Made by a program: the position numbers and the translations under genes. From assembly GCF_902859875.1 (NCBI RefSeq), contig NZ_CADIKF010000009.1, positions 82,645 through 146,644 on the forward strand: a stretch of 64,000 bases of DNA. Direction: 5' to 3'. Within the stretch, counting starts at the first letter, position 1. Each line of letters begins with the position of its first letter. This stretch comes from Paraburkholderia solisilvae (lineage in GTDB: Bacteria; Pseudomonadota; Gammaproteobacteria; Burkholderiales; Burkholderiaceae). The notes beneath the pieces are model-generated. The model searched no databases and was not told the origin of the DNA. It saw only the letters and a program-made list of their open reading frames with translations. Shown here piece after piece: positions 45,763-53,700 of the stretch.

Positions 45763-45846
45763 TCAGTGAGGGTCGAAAGCAGCGAAGGCGTACAGAACCG
45801 CCATCATGGCGTACAGCCATGACAGAACGACGTAGTAGTGAATCAT
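45763..45846 (-). CDS. Possible 27-residue membrane micropeptide
   Basis: The frame MIHYYVVLSWLYAMMAVLYA, then FAAFDPH and stop, would be a single membrane helix. Upstream is TAGAGAACAAAG, a weak ribosome site. It sits in the otherwise gene-free stretch 45556-46296, next to a hairpin terminator. A second short frame on the same strand (about 46022-46138, ending ...PEIVGNRNGIYK) lacks any start signal. Both are speculative. Confidence 0.3.
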   Translation of the reverse strand: MIHYYVVLSWLYAMMAVLYAFAAFDPH

Positions 45847-45874
45847 CTTTGTTCTCTAAACGAAGGTTGACGAA

Positions 45875-45920
45875 CGGCCCGCCTGCAAGTTTTCGAGACA
45901 GACGGCGGGCCGATTTTTTC
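45875..45920 (+). terminator. Hairpin with T-run in gene-free stretch
   Basis: Stem cggcccgcc (45875-45883) pairs with ggcgggccg (45904-45912) around a 20-base loop and is followed by attttttc on the plus strand. No plus-strand gene ends here, so it may end a small RNA or guard against read-through. Confidence 0.55.
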
Positions 45921-46296
45921 GAGGATCGTTTGCACTCCCCTCGAAAATCATCCTAAACCCTTTTAAATTTTTTTTCACGAACTACGTTAAGAAAACGCGG
46001 CGCAGCGAATACGGGGAAGCTTCACTTGTAGATGCCGTTTCGGTTACCTACAATCTCTGGCCTCTGGAAAGCCTTATATCGCTTGATCCCGCGCCGCACA
46101 AACCGCCCTCTAAGCGCGATTTCCAGTTCGTGCAGCACAACGACACGTCGTTGCCGTTACTGGGGTTGATGATATACACCGGGATGCGCACGGAACCACG
46201 TGACCCGCCGCGTCGATCGAATCTGCACCCTGTCAGCGTCGATCACGGATAGCTCCAGAGAGCGGCCGGCAAGCGCTGGTCAGGCCACACGCAACG

Positions 46297-46530
46297 CTAC
46301 TCTGCAAGCCGTCGCTCAATGTCGTCGACCATTTCGCGCAGCATGCCGCGCGCGCTCTCATCAAATGAGGCTCGCCGGCCATTTTGTGCGTCTACACGCT
46401 TGCGCAAGCTCGCAATATCGCGCCGCATGCGCTGCGCCAGCTTCGTGTGGCCGGCGGATTCCAGCAGCGTGGCGTCCGCCTCCATCGTTGCAAGCCCTTC
46501 GGCCACCAGTCCATTCAAGTCGCCGCTCAA
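46297..46530 (-). CDS. Small helical phage-type hypothetical protein
   Basis: 77 residues, entirely helical and charged (MSGDLNGLVAEGLATMEADA, ASLRKRVDAQNGRR, MVDDIERRLAE). The start overlaps the preceding gene by four bases (ATGA), so the two are co-transcribed. No family is recognised. It has no membrane segment and looks like a small coiled-coil partner of the larger product. Confidence 0.6.
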   Translation of the reverse strand: MSGDLNGLVAEGLATMEADATLLESAGHTKLAQRMRRDIASLRKRVDAQNGRRASFDESARGMLREMVDDIERRLAE

Positions 46531-47159
46531 TTTGCATCCTCTGTCTCAGTGCGATTAAACATGTAGCGTTCGCGGTTGCGGAATCGCTCGTCGGCCTCCC
46601 TCAGTTTCGCTATGAGCCGGCCCGCCAGTTCCTTGTCTTCGGCCTCCGCCAGCACGTCGCCGAGCACGCGCCCGATTTCCTGGTATTGATCGCGCACGCG
46701 CTCCGTATTCCATGCCGCCTCCTCATAACGCACGACGACGGCAGATGTCGACGCCATCGCGGCCATTGCGTACTTGAGCAGCATGGGATTTTTCACGCGC
46801 GAACGCCGGCCGGTTGCCGGATCGACCGGCCACGCGGCGTCGAACAACGCGGCGGCGCCTGCGTCCATCATCGCGATACGCTGATCGAAGCCGAACGACC
46901 GCATCGCGACGAGCGGGATCGACGGCGTGTGCGCGGGTATGCCGGCACCGGCCGCGCTGGCGAACGCCGTCTCCGCCAGGTCACCGCGCGGCCCGGCATC
47001 GAGCCGCACCAGTCGGCACCAGCCGTCCCACGTCGGCTTTGCAACGTCTGGAAAGAGCTTTCGAGCGGCCCGCTGGCCGTCGACCGTGCCGAGGCGCGCG
47101 ACGTGTTCGCGGATCGCCATAAGGGCTTCGGCTCGCTGTGGATGGACTTCGCGGGGCAT
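46527..47159 (-). CDS. Phage-type protein with a possible N-terminal DNA-binding segment
   Basis: 210 residues. The N-terminus (HPQRAEALMAIREHVARLGT, VDGQRAARKLFPDVAKPTWD) reads like a helix-turn-helix that recruits to DNA, with an Ala-rich middle and a long helical, charged C-terminus (DVLAEAEDKELAGRLIAKLR). Small terminase subunits and DUF3486-type proteins of Mu-like phages have a comparable plan, but I cannot assign the family. The ATG lacks a clear ribosome site. Gap 47160-47549 to its right holds the promoter region of the XRE gene. Confidence 0.55.
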   Translation of the reverse strand: MPREVHPQRAEALMAIREHVARLGTVDGQRAARKLFPDVAKPTWDGWCRLVRLDAGPRGDLAETAFASAAGAGIPAHTPSIPLVAMRSFGFDQRIAMMDAGAAALFDAAWPVDPATGRRSRVKNPMLLKYAMAAMASTSAVVVRYEEAAWNTERVRDQYQEIGRVLGDVLAEAEDKELAGRLIAKLREADERFRNRERYMFNRTETEDAN

Positions 47160-47467
47160 GGCATGCGCATGTGATGTAATGCATGCAGTATCGGGTCACG
47201 ACGACGACACACCCACCAGTAAAGGCGGAGTGCGCAATTCACCATTACATGCGGCTTGTTTAAGGCCGCCCTCTGGGCCGGCCATCCCCCGCCCGCCTAC
47301 GACCAAAATCCGTCGCCGCCACGCGTTCCGCGCTCACGCCGCGCGTCGATCGAGTCCATCACCACTATTGCCGCCAGCGCGATTGCGAATGCCGCCCCCA
47401 CCCCCGCGACCACGATAACGCCCGCGTCAAGCCAGAACCCCGCCATATTGTTGTGCCCTACCTATAC

Positions 47468-47498
47468 TTGATCAAATTCAATATTACCAAATCGGTAA
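47468..47498. promoter_or_regulatory. Motif TTGATCAAATTCAATA and adjoining TTACC-N5-GGTAA dyad
   Basis: The 16-base motif at 47468-47483 is shared, with 2-4 changes, by 47861-47876 and 57305-57320. Right beside it TTACCAAATCGGTAA (47484-47498) is an inverted repeat. Both lie about 50-80 bases upstream of the XRE regulator gene and are candidate operators for it. Confidence 0.45.
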
Positions 47499-47549
47499 GG
47501 ACGTGACCACACGCCATCGGGACCATCGCCGTTCAAAGCGAGGGGTTCC

Positions 47550-47864
47550 ATGTCCAATTTCGGAAAGCGATTGAGAGAAGCGCGACTGCGCGCGGGCCTG
47601 TCCGGCCAAGCGGTGGGCGTTCGCATCGGCGTCGACGAGACGGCGGCAGCGACGCGCATCAGCCGCTATGAAACCGGCGACCGCGCGCCCGCACACGAGA
47701 TTGCCGCGCTACTCGCCGATGCGCTCGGTGTGCCTGCCGCGTACCTTTACGCCGACGACGACACCACCGCGCGGCTGTTGCTCGCGCTCGGCCGGCTGCG
47801 CGCGAAGGATCGCACCCGCGTGGTCGAATTCGCCGAAGCGCTGGCGGACACGCGACCGCGTTGA
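47550..47864 (+). CDS. XRE-family repressor-like regulator
   Basis: 104 residues with ATG and a GAGGGGTTCC ribosome site. The helix-turn-helix covers residues 3-60: FGKRLREARLRAGLSGQAVG, VRIGVDETAAATRISRYETG, DRAPAHEIAALLADALGVP. The C-terminus is short (LLLALGRLRAKDRTRVVEFA). It is the only repressor-like protein in the element and so the likely switch for its lysogenic state or for the cargo operon that starts 110 bases downstream, whose promoter overlaps the end of this gene. Confidence 0.85.
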   Translation: MSNFGKRLREARLRAGLSGQAVGVRIGVDETAAATRISRYETGDRAPAHEIAALLADALGVPAAYLYADDDTTARLLLALGRLRAKDRTRVVEFAEALADTRPR

Positions 47865-47890
47865 TCGAATTTGATAGGCACCGATATACT
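47861..47890 (+). promoter_or_regulatory. Predicted promoter of the TIR / DUF2971 / P-loop operon
   Basis: TTGATC (47861-47866) and TATACT (47885-47890) are separated by 18 bases, a good match to a sigma-70 promoter, 84 bases upstream of the TIR gene start. The -35 box lies inside the 16-base motif TTGATCGAATTTGATA shared with the sites at 47468 and 57305, so a repressor binding it would block transcription. Confidence 0.5.
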
Positions 47891-47973
47891 TTCGGCGTCC
47901 GCCGCGCGCGACGGAATCATTACGCATACACCGCAGCGACCGACGTTCGGGACAGGCTATCCGGGGAGAAATC

Positions 47974-48747
47974 GTGGCATCGGTAACGGCAACAATGGCG
48001 AAGATCGCCGGGCTCAAGAAGGCTATCGAGAGGATGCTAGAGGCAAACAATGCAAGAAGGTTGCCAATCCAACAATTCTCGCAGAGGGATGTGGCAGCGT
48101 ACTTCGTTGGAGCAGCAAATGTGATTGAAGACCTACGGGAAGCACTACCGGACTTGTATGGGGACTTCCCGGCCATAAAAGAAGAGCCTGCGTGCGAAAT
48201 AAAAACGCATGCCAACGGGGTTGCTATTCCCAATTACTACTACCGCGCCCAGCTTGATCGCCTTGCCCGGCACATAGACCAAGCGCTAGAGATTCGCGCG
48301 AACAGCGAACTAGCCGCGCCTGCCGCCGAAGCGCCGCGCAAAGTCTTCATCAGCCACGGGCGTGCGAAAGACTGGTACGAGGTGCAGGCGTTCATCGAGC
48401 GCGACCTGAAAATCGCGACGCTCGAACTCGCGCAGGAACCGAACAAAGGATTGACCGTTCTGGGAAAGCTGGCTGAGGCAGCCGACCAGTGCGACTCTGC
48501 CGTTATCGTCATGACCGGCGACGACACCGATGCAAGCGGCCAGATCCGCGCGCGAGAGAACGTCATGCACGAAATCGGATACTTCCAAGGCAAGTACGGC
48601 CTCGCGCGCGTTGTTCTGCTACACGAGGAAGGCGTAAACGTTCCGACCAACATTCAGGGGCTCGTCTATATCCCGTTTCCCAAGGAATTCATTCAGGCGG
48701 TCCAAGGTCCGCTGATGCGCGAACTGGTTGTGATCTATGGTCACTGA
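47974..48747 (+). CDS. CAP12/Pycsar-type TIR-domain protein
   Basis: 257 residues with GTG start and GGGGAGAA upstream. The C-terminal domain, residues 122-257, matches the TIR-like nucleotide-binding family of Cap12 and Pycsar effectors: VFISHGRAKDWYEVQAFIER, TVLGKLAEAADQCDSAVIVM, RARENVMHEIGYFQGKYGLA and GVNVPTNIQGLVYIPF. The likely NADase glutamate is E195 or E200. The N-terminal 115 residues are an unrecognised helical domain that may sense a trigger. Known relatives kill infected cells by degrading NAD+. It heads a plus-strand operon with a DUF2971-type protein and a P-loop protein; no cyclase gene is adjacent. Confidence 0.85.
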   Translation: MASVTATMAKIAGLKKAIERMLEANNARRLPIQQFSQRDVAAYFVGAANVIEDLREALPDLYGDFPAIKEEPACEIKTHANGVAIPNYYYRAQLDRLARHIDQALEIRANSELAAPAAEAPRKVFISHGRAKDWYEVQAFIERDLKIATLELAQEPNKGLTVLGKLAEAADQCDSAVIVMTGDDTDASGQIRARENVMHEIGYFQGKYGLARVVLLHEEGVNVPTNIQGLVYIPFPKEFIQAVQGPLMRELVVIYGH

Positions 48748-48840
48748 AACCCAGCGCGCGAAGCACGTTTGCATATTGCCCGTCACGGCCGCGCGCGATA
48801 ACGTCGCGAGCACCTAGCGCTGTCTGACAGGATCGGGACG

Positions 48841-49530
48841 ATGGGGCGTCTGTACAAGTATTTCGATAAACGACAATGGGCGGAGGCGTTCCTTGATGGA
48901 AAGCTCCTGTTTCGCACGCTGGCATACTTTCGAGACTACGAAGACAACAACGTTCGTGGCGATGAGAGGGAAGGAACGGCCGCCTATCGACCGAATGGGG
49001 GCCTGCTGATCAACAATATCACTCAGGGTACGACATTTCGCCTTCCAGATCACGCGTTCGAATCATCCGCCAAACAGGACGAGATTTTCGTCTGCTGCCT
49101 GAGCAGATCGCTCACGGACGAATTACGCCGAGAATTCAAAGCAGTGGCTTGCGTCGAAATTCTCGACGTTCCGGCGTTCTGCTCTCGAGTCACAGCGGCA
49201 TTGCCAGCAGCAACAACGTTCCCGGGCGCCCCAGGTAAGACAAAAATTGGTTGGCGGGTCGACTATTACGACGAGTCTAAACCAGCAAACCCACGTTGGG
49301 CACTGCCAGATCAAATCGCCATCGCGAAACCGAAAAACTACGCTCGGCAGGATGAATTCAGGCTCGTGTTCTCAAGTACAGATGCGTTTGCATTTGAGAA
49401 TGTGGCCGTTCGCATAGCACACGCCAGCACAAAGAACGCTGCTAGGCCGGACGTGCATCACCCGTGTCATGTGACGGCAGAGAGCATGCGAGATATCTGC
49501 AGGCTGCGAGAGTTCAGCGACGATGGTTAA
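48841..49530 (+). CDS. DUF2971-type protein (short, divergent)
   Basis: 229 residues. The order of motifs is that of DUF2971: LYKYFDKRQWAEAFLDGKLL, FRTLAYFRDYED with GDEREG, IFVCCLSRSLTDELRREF, and RQDEFRLVFSSTDAF. It is shorter and more divergent than the copy at 44641. The gene follows the TIR gene by 93 bases and overlaps the next gene by eight bases, so at least these last two are translated together. No catalytic assignment can be made from sequence. Confidence 0.72.
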   Translation: MGRLYKYFDKRQWAEAFLDGKLLFRTLAYFRDYEDNNVRGDEREGTAAYRPNGGLLINNITQGTTFRLPDHAFESSAKQDEIFVCCLSRSLTDELRREFKAVACVEILDVPAFCSRVTAALPAATTFPGAPGKTKIGWRVDYYDESKPANPRWALPDQIAIAKPKNYARQDEFRLVFSSTDAFAFENVAVRIAHASTKNAARPDVHHPCHVTAESMRDICRLREFSDDG

Positions 49531-50056
49531 AATGAAAAACGGTGATTTACGCGAAATGCGCAACGCGACGGACCTCGAATCGATCGTACGAACCATCGGT
49601 CACGGGCTCATAGCCTTCGACGGTTGCACTTCAGTCGGAAAGACGACGCTAATGAAGAAACTCGCGGGCCGGCTGAAATGCCCTGCGATAGATCTCGATC
49701 CGTACCTCAACCGTCAGCGCGGCGAGTTCGTCAACGAACTGCGACTACCAGAGGTCGCAAGCGCTATCGAACAGGCGCACCAGCAGTCGCCTATCGCGCT
49801 AATCGCTGGGATATGCATGCGCGAGGTTCTTGACCGCCTGCAGCTCACCGCCGCTGTGCACATCTATGTGCAACTCAATTCCCCAATGGGAATACCTAGC
49901 AACCTCAACATCATGGACCGAGAGGACGGGCACCAGATAGATGACACGTATGGGAAACTTTTGAGTGAGACAGACTGGGAAATCGCTGCCTACCATGAGC
50001 GCTATCGTCCCCGTAGCAATGCCGATGTCATTTATGTCAGGACGAGCGGGGATTGA
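49523..50056 (+). CDS. P-loop NTPase / kinase-like protein
   Basis: 177 residues. The Walker A motif is GCTSVGKTT (residues 34-42) following a beta strand (GLIAFD), as in uridine-kinase or adenylate-kinase-like P-loop proteins. A second strand IALIAGICM and a lid-like region (NIMDREDGHQIDDTYGKLL) follow, and it ends with a helical AYHERYRP segment. It overlaps the DUF2971-type gene by eight bases; an ATG three codons later is an alternative start. In this context it may be a regulator, antitoxin-like partner or nucleotide-modifying enzyme. Confidence 0.75.
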   Translation: MVKMKNGDLREMRNATDLESIVRTIGHGLIAFDGCTSVGKTTLMKKLAGRLKCPAIDLDPYLNRQRGEFVNELRLPEVASAIEQAHQQSPIALIAGICMREVLDRLQLTAAVHIYVQLNSPMGIPSNLNIMDREDGHQIDDTYGKLLSETDWEIAAYHERYRPRSNADVIYVRTSGD

Positions 50057-50097
50057 CGCGCCGGAGCGGTCGACGGCAGGGCCGCGTGATCGGCCTG

Positions 50098-50655
50098 TTA
50101 GGACTCGAATTGCTTCGTCGCCTGCGCAGCCACGTTGCCAATCTTCAACAGATCATCGCGATAGCCTACCGCAAACGCTTTCATGTCGGCCGGGTATCGC
50201 GTGTTCGGATGATCGGCAACCCACGTCGGATACAGGAAATCCGCGTAGTAGAAGTACGCCGCTTCGAGCGCCGCATCAAACGAAGGGAAGTTATCCAGCG
50301 TAGCGGTGAGGTCATGGTGTGCCGCCAACTGATCCCGATACTCTTTCATTTCTGTGTGATAGGCGTCCCACTCGTCCGCGCTCCTGCCCACGGCAGCATG
50401 TAGCCCTTTCCGAAAGTCATCATGCCTGTTGCTCGGCACGAGCTTCGTCCAGTGCGTGTCATCATGGTAGTTACCGAACACTTTGCACCACTCGATCAGT
50501 CCGTAGTCAAGTGAGGCTCCCTGCATGATGCGCCAGAAGTCCACGCGCGTATTCGGCAGCACCTCGTGCAATACCCGCTTGAGCATGACGAGCCTCACGA
50601 AGGCCCAAACTATCTGGATATGCGTTTCGACCGGATGCGGTTGTGGTTGTGGCAT
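50098..50655 (-). CDS. HEPN (AbiU2-like) protein
   Basis: 185 residues from ATG at 50655 (CGGAG upstream). The core helices read IVWAFVRLVMLKRVLHEVLP, DYGLIEWCKVFGNYHDDTHW and KEYRDQLAAHHDLTATL; the last holds R107-x5-H113, the spacing of the HEPN ribonuclease motif. The layout matches AbiU2-type HEPN proteins known in abortive-infection loci. No MNT-type nucleotidyltransferase partner is adjacent. It converges on the P-loop gene with 42 bases between stops. Confidence 0.7.
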   Translation of the reverse strand: MPQPQPHPVETHIQIVWAFVRLVMLKRVLHEVLPNTRVDFWRIMQGASLDYGLIEWCKVFGNYHDDTHWTKLVPSNRHDDFRKGLHAAVGRSADEWDAYHTEMKEYRDQLAAHHDLTATLDNFPSFDAALEAAYFYYADFLYPTWVADHPNTRYPADMKAFAVGYRDDLLKIGNVAAQATKQFES

Positions 50656-50849
50656 CGCGAACTCCGGCTGACCGAGCCCGCAAAATGGCGCGGACGAAAA
50701 GACCCCGCACACATGAATCGTGCAGGGCATGGACGAGCGCCCGGCGCTCCAGCCGAGCCATTTCAATTTAGATCACCGCAGGCCGATCGGGAAGGTTCGA
50801 TAACCGCGCGCACGCCGCCGACGGGCGCCGACAGGGTGAAGCAAACTGA

Positions 50850-51356
50850 CTACTCCGCACCCTTCACTCTTAGGAGTTCGGTCGTCATCAATTCGGCGGC
50901 ACGTCCGAGGGTATCGCGTAGCGCGACCAAACGCGGTGACCAGTCTTCCTCGAAACCATGGCCGTCTAGGAAGATGTACCCCACGCTGTCGGATACAGCC
51001 GTTTGTGCCATAAGAATCGCTCTTGCCGTCTCCGCCGTGGGTGCTTGTTCAGGGCGAATCACGCTCACGATATTCATAGCTACCCTGACGTTAGTAACTT
51101 GGACAGGATTGGGGACTTTTACTCGGCCAACCATGGGCAGCATGTTCACATGGTTCCAGTACTCTTGCGCTGCACGCGCGGCACCCGCGATCATGACCTC
51201 AACAACACCGACCCGATCGCAAAGGTTCTGTCGGCGCGCCTGTTGATCGCGATCAGCTTGTCTGGAGGCGATATTCGTCGCCGCCCTGATCGCCCACACC
51301 GATCCTATCGCCTGCACTACGGCAGCGGCGGTTTGTATGTAGCCAGGAGTATCCAT
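50850..51356 (-). CDS. Small hypothetical protein with an N-terminal hydrophobic helix
   Basis: 168 residues from ATG at 51356, the second of two close ATGs (GGGGAA is six bases upstream of it). An N-terminal hydrophobic stretch (YIQTAAAVVQAIGSVWAIRA) is followed by a polar arm (ASRQADRDQQARRQ) and then a soluble helical domain. The plan, one membrane anchor followed by a coil and a helical domain, recurs in the next gene. No family is recognised; membrane-anchored effectors of defence loci often look like this. Confidence 0.55.
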   Translation of the reverse strand: MDTPGYIQTAAAVVQAIGSVWAIRAATNIASRQADRDQQARRQNLCDRVGVVEVMIAGAARAAQEYWNHVNMLPMVGRVKVPNPVQVTNVRVAMNIVSVIRPEQAPTAETARAILMAQTAVSDSVGYIFLDGHGFEEDWSPRLVALRDTLGRAAELMTTELLRVKGAE

Positions 51357-51559
51357 TCGCATTTCCCCGCTTCGGTTGTCGACGCGCTGCCGTTGGAACG
51401 GCTCGGATCGCACGTCATCCGGCCGCGCTGCCTCGACCCGGAATATTCTAGGATTTGCAGTGCCATTGGCGCCGTAATACGAGCTCAGCGCCACCTGGTC
51501 ACCCGTCAATCGCCAGCACGGTAGCCGCACTCGATTGCGCCTCAGCAGACGATGTAGCC

Positions 51560-52252
51560 CTACTCACCCCATGAACCGTCGCCGACCGGATTTTTAAACT
51601 CGTGGGGCCAGCGATGATTCGTTAGAGACATTGAAATCAATTGGCATTGTTGAGATATCTGATGAAGCAAAGGAGGAAGCTCTTGCAGCACAAATGCTGC
51701 TCTTTTTGCAGACTCCTTTCGAATCGACTCATCTTTCAGTGCAACGGGTTGAGCAGCCATTCCTTCAAGGATCTTGATCGAACTATGCAGCCGATCATGC
51801 GCCCCAGCAAGCTTATACGCGCAGCGGTTTGGAAGAGGGATAAGCGCAATTCGATCCTCATGGCTGCCAATATCCAAAGACCTCAGTCTTCGAACGGCCT
51901 CTTCAAAACGTCCCGGGGGGCCGTCATTTCTTTCCATACTTGAGAACTGGTTATAGATATTCTGCGTTTCACCATTAGCGATCGCAAGTCTGAAAGTTAA
52001 ACTTGAGGCCGTGAGTTTCGCCACTGCCAGAGCTTCGCGGCGGCGACGCCTATCTTCGCGCGTTGCGAGATACAGCGCGGCAAAAACAGCACCGATCGTT
52101 CCAACAGCAGTTGCCCACGAAGCCCATTCTTCCGACGTTCCAGGCGTATGTACCAGTGCCACCGCCAGTACCAGTCCGAGCGCAAAGCCACCACCTACCA
52201 GTACCATGTCAAGCCAACTTTCACCTTGTCTGTCGTGGGTCTTTTTCGTCAT
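51560..52252 (-). CDS. Two-helix membrane protein with cytosolic helical domain
   Basis: 230 residues from ATG at 52252, which has a strong GGAGGAGGGG. Two membrane helices, MVLVGGGFALGLVLAVALV and WASWATAVGTIGAVFAALYL, are followed by a basic stop (TREDRRRRREA) and about 160 residues of helical cytosolic sequence. I do not recognise the family. Similar two-helix proteins occur as effectors or inhibitors in phage-defence clusters, but nothing here proves it. The gene is leftward and not closely coupled to its neighbours. Confidence 0.6.
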   Translation of the reverse strand: MTKKTHDRQGESWLDMVLVGGGFALGLVLAVALVHTPGTSEEWASWATAVGTIGAVFAALYLATREDRRRRREALAVAKLTASSLTFRLAIANGETQNIYNQFSSMERNDGPPGRFEEAVRRLRSLDIGSHEDRIALIPLPNRCAYKLAGAHDRLHSSIKILEGMAAQPVALKDESIRKESAKRAAFVLQELPPLLHQISQQCQLISMSLTNHRWPHEFKNPVGDGSWGE

Positions 52253-52427
52253 TCCCCTCCTCCGAAATTTAAAGCGATCTAGGAATGCAGTCGTCCACAA
52301 AGGTGCGGTACCTGCTTGAGATAGCGCCGTCTGACGAATCCGCAGCTTGAATCGAACGGCTCGACGCAGACATGCGTCGCTCCTACGGTTACACAGCGCT
52401 CGGCACCAATACAAACGCGCAACGCGG

Positions 52428-53201
52428 TCAGAAAAGAGGTTCCTTGGACAGATCAGACTGCACGACCGTAAATGTTCGGCCGAACCGAGCGATGGTTGCA
52501 GCAACAACGTCCGCAAACCACGCCGGTGCAGAAGGCGCAATATAAACCGCTTCGATTAGCGCGTCCAAGTCAACCCGAATGGACACGCCACCCTCATTCC
52601 AAGGCTCCACTGCTCGTCCATGAGCGGTCGAATCCGCTTGAACAACGGCCCTCAATTCCTTTTCGTGTTCGAAGCTTTTGCGTTTGTGCAGATACGGCGA
52701 GAACAAATTCCCGAAATGGGGAAAGCTTTCGGTTTCGTAATCAATATACTCAACGACGCCAATCAACACTTGACTCTCGCTTTCTCGAACAGAATCGCAT
52801 AGACGCGCATACGTGGACGCCACCGCAATTCCCTCATCGCTTTTCAGGTATAGCGACCACATTGCAGCCGAGTCGCGCTCATTTCGGTGCCAACAGTTTG
52901 TTGCCGTCCGTTCTCGCGCCTGCCGTCTGACCCCCGATATTGCCGCAAGACCGTCACGCATGTTCTTCACGAAGTGCGCATTGTCCTCAAATTCGCGCGC
53001 TATCTCTTCGCCGCGCTCCTCGAAACGGCGAATAGTCGATGCCGTGTATGAACCCTCGAACGGGTCCGATAGCTTGTCTGCACGACAGAAAAAGAGCGAC
53101 TGTGTATGCAGCATGGATACAAGTTTAGTGAAGTCCATGTAGCGCCAGATTCTCTCGCCCGCATTGGCCGGCGCCCGAAAGAGAGCGTGTTGCCCGTGCA
53201 T
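52428..53201 (-). CDS. DUF2971-type protein
   Basis: 257 residues from ATG at 53201, chosen for GGGGAT upstream; the open frame runs to 53372 but the added part covers the iteron region. Motifs: IWRYMDFTKLVSMLHTQSLF, FCRADKLSDPFEGSYT, NCWHRNERDSAAMWSLYLK and KRKSFEHEKELRAVVQ, in the DUF2971 order. It lies between the two-helix membrane protein and the presumed replication origin. Third DUF2971-type gene of the element and not a close copy of the other two. Confidence 0.78.
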   Translation of the reverse strand: MHGQHALFRAPANAGERIWRYMDFTKLVSMLHTQSLFFCRADKLSDPFEGSYTASTIRRFEERGEEIAREFEDNAHFVKNMRDGLAAISGVRRQARERTATNCWHRNERDSAAMWSLYLKSDEGIAVASTYARLCDSVRESESQVLIGVVEYIDYETESFPHFGNLFSPYLHKRKSFEHEKELRAVVQADSTAHGRAVEPWNEGGVSIRVDLDALIEAVYIAPSAPAWFADVVAATIARFGRTFTVVQSDLSKEPLF

Positions 53202-53321
53202 TGGATATCCCCGTCCGTTTTTGTCATGTGCGGATTTTGCCACCGATCGATGTCCGGTCCACAAACTGCCCGCCGATGGTCCCCGACAGGGGTTCGGCGA
53301 TATGAAATCGCCGTAATTGCT

Positions 53322-53597
53322 GTAATCGTTGATCAAAAATATCTCGATTACGCGCAAAGCCTTACCGGACAAGGCTCTCAGAGGTCGTAATCATGTAATC
53401 GCCAAAACCGCCTACTGCCGGGCCTAAAAATTACATAGGGCAGGGGTACCCTACCAACCCTCACCCTAGTGCTTTTGATTTTTTTCATTCCATAAATAGG
53501 AGAAAGACGATTACATGATTACACTCCCCGCAAAGCCTTGCTGGATAAGGCTGTGCATGTAATCGACCTCGCGATTACGCGTGATTACGCTGATTAC
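53322..53597. repeat. Ten GATTAC/GTAATC elements and two hairpins: candidate replication origin
   Basis: GTAATC occurs at 53322, 53387, 53395 and 53559; GATTAC at 53346, 53509, 53517, 53573, 53583 and 53592. Two 24-base units (53353-53376 and 53529-53552, 21 of 24 identical) each form a hairpin with the same stem AGCCTT/AAGGCT and a variable 7-base loop. Each hairpin has GATTAC on its left and GTAATC on its right, in the same order. An AT-rich stretch (53426-53510) lies between. Position next to the primase-helicase gene suggests an iteron origin. Function is inference. Confidence 0.6.
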
Positions 53598-53644
53598 ACA
53601 CGCGAGCAGCGTCTGGCGTCCACCGCCCCTGCACCCAGCGCCGG

Positions 53645-53671
53645 GCACAAAAAAGCCCGTACTGGGCGGGC
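53645..53671 (-). terminator. Terminator after the primase-helicase gene
   Basis: On the minus strand gcccg (53671-53667) pairs with cgggc (53659-53655) around a 7-base loop and is followed by TTTTTTG. It lies 30 bases past the primase stop codon. Confidence 0.75.
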
Positions 53672-53700
53672 ATGGGTCAGTGTTCAGGCGGTCGAGCGCG

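Noticed and set aside
45696..45956. 86-codon plus-strand frame
   Set aside because: It reads straight through the terminator hairpin and has Arg/Ser-rich shadow composition.
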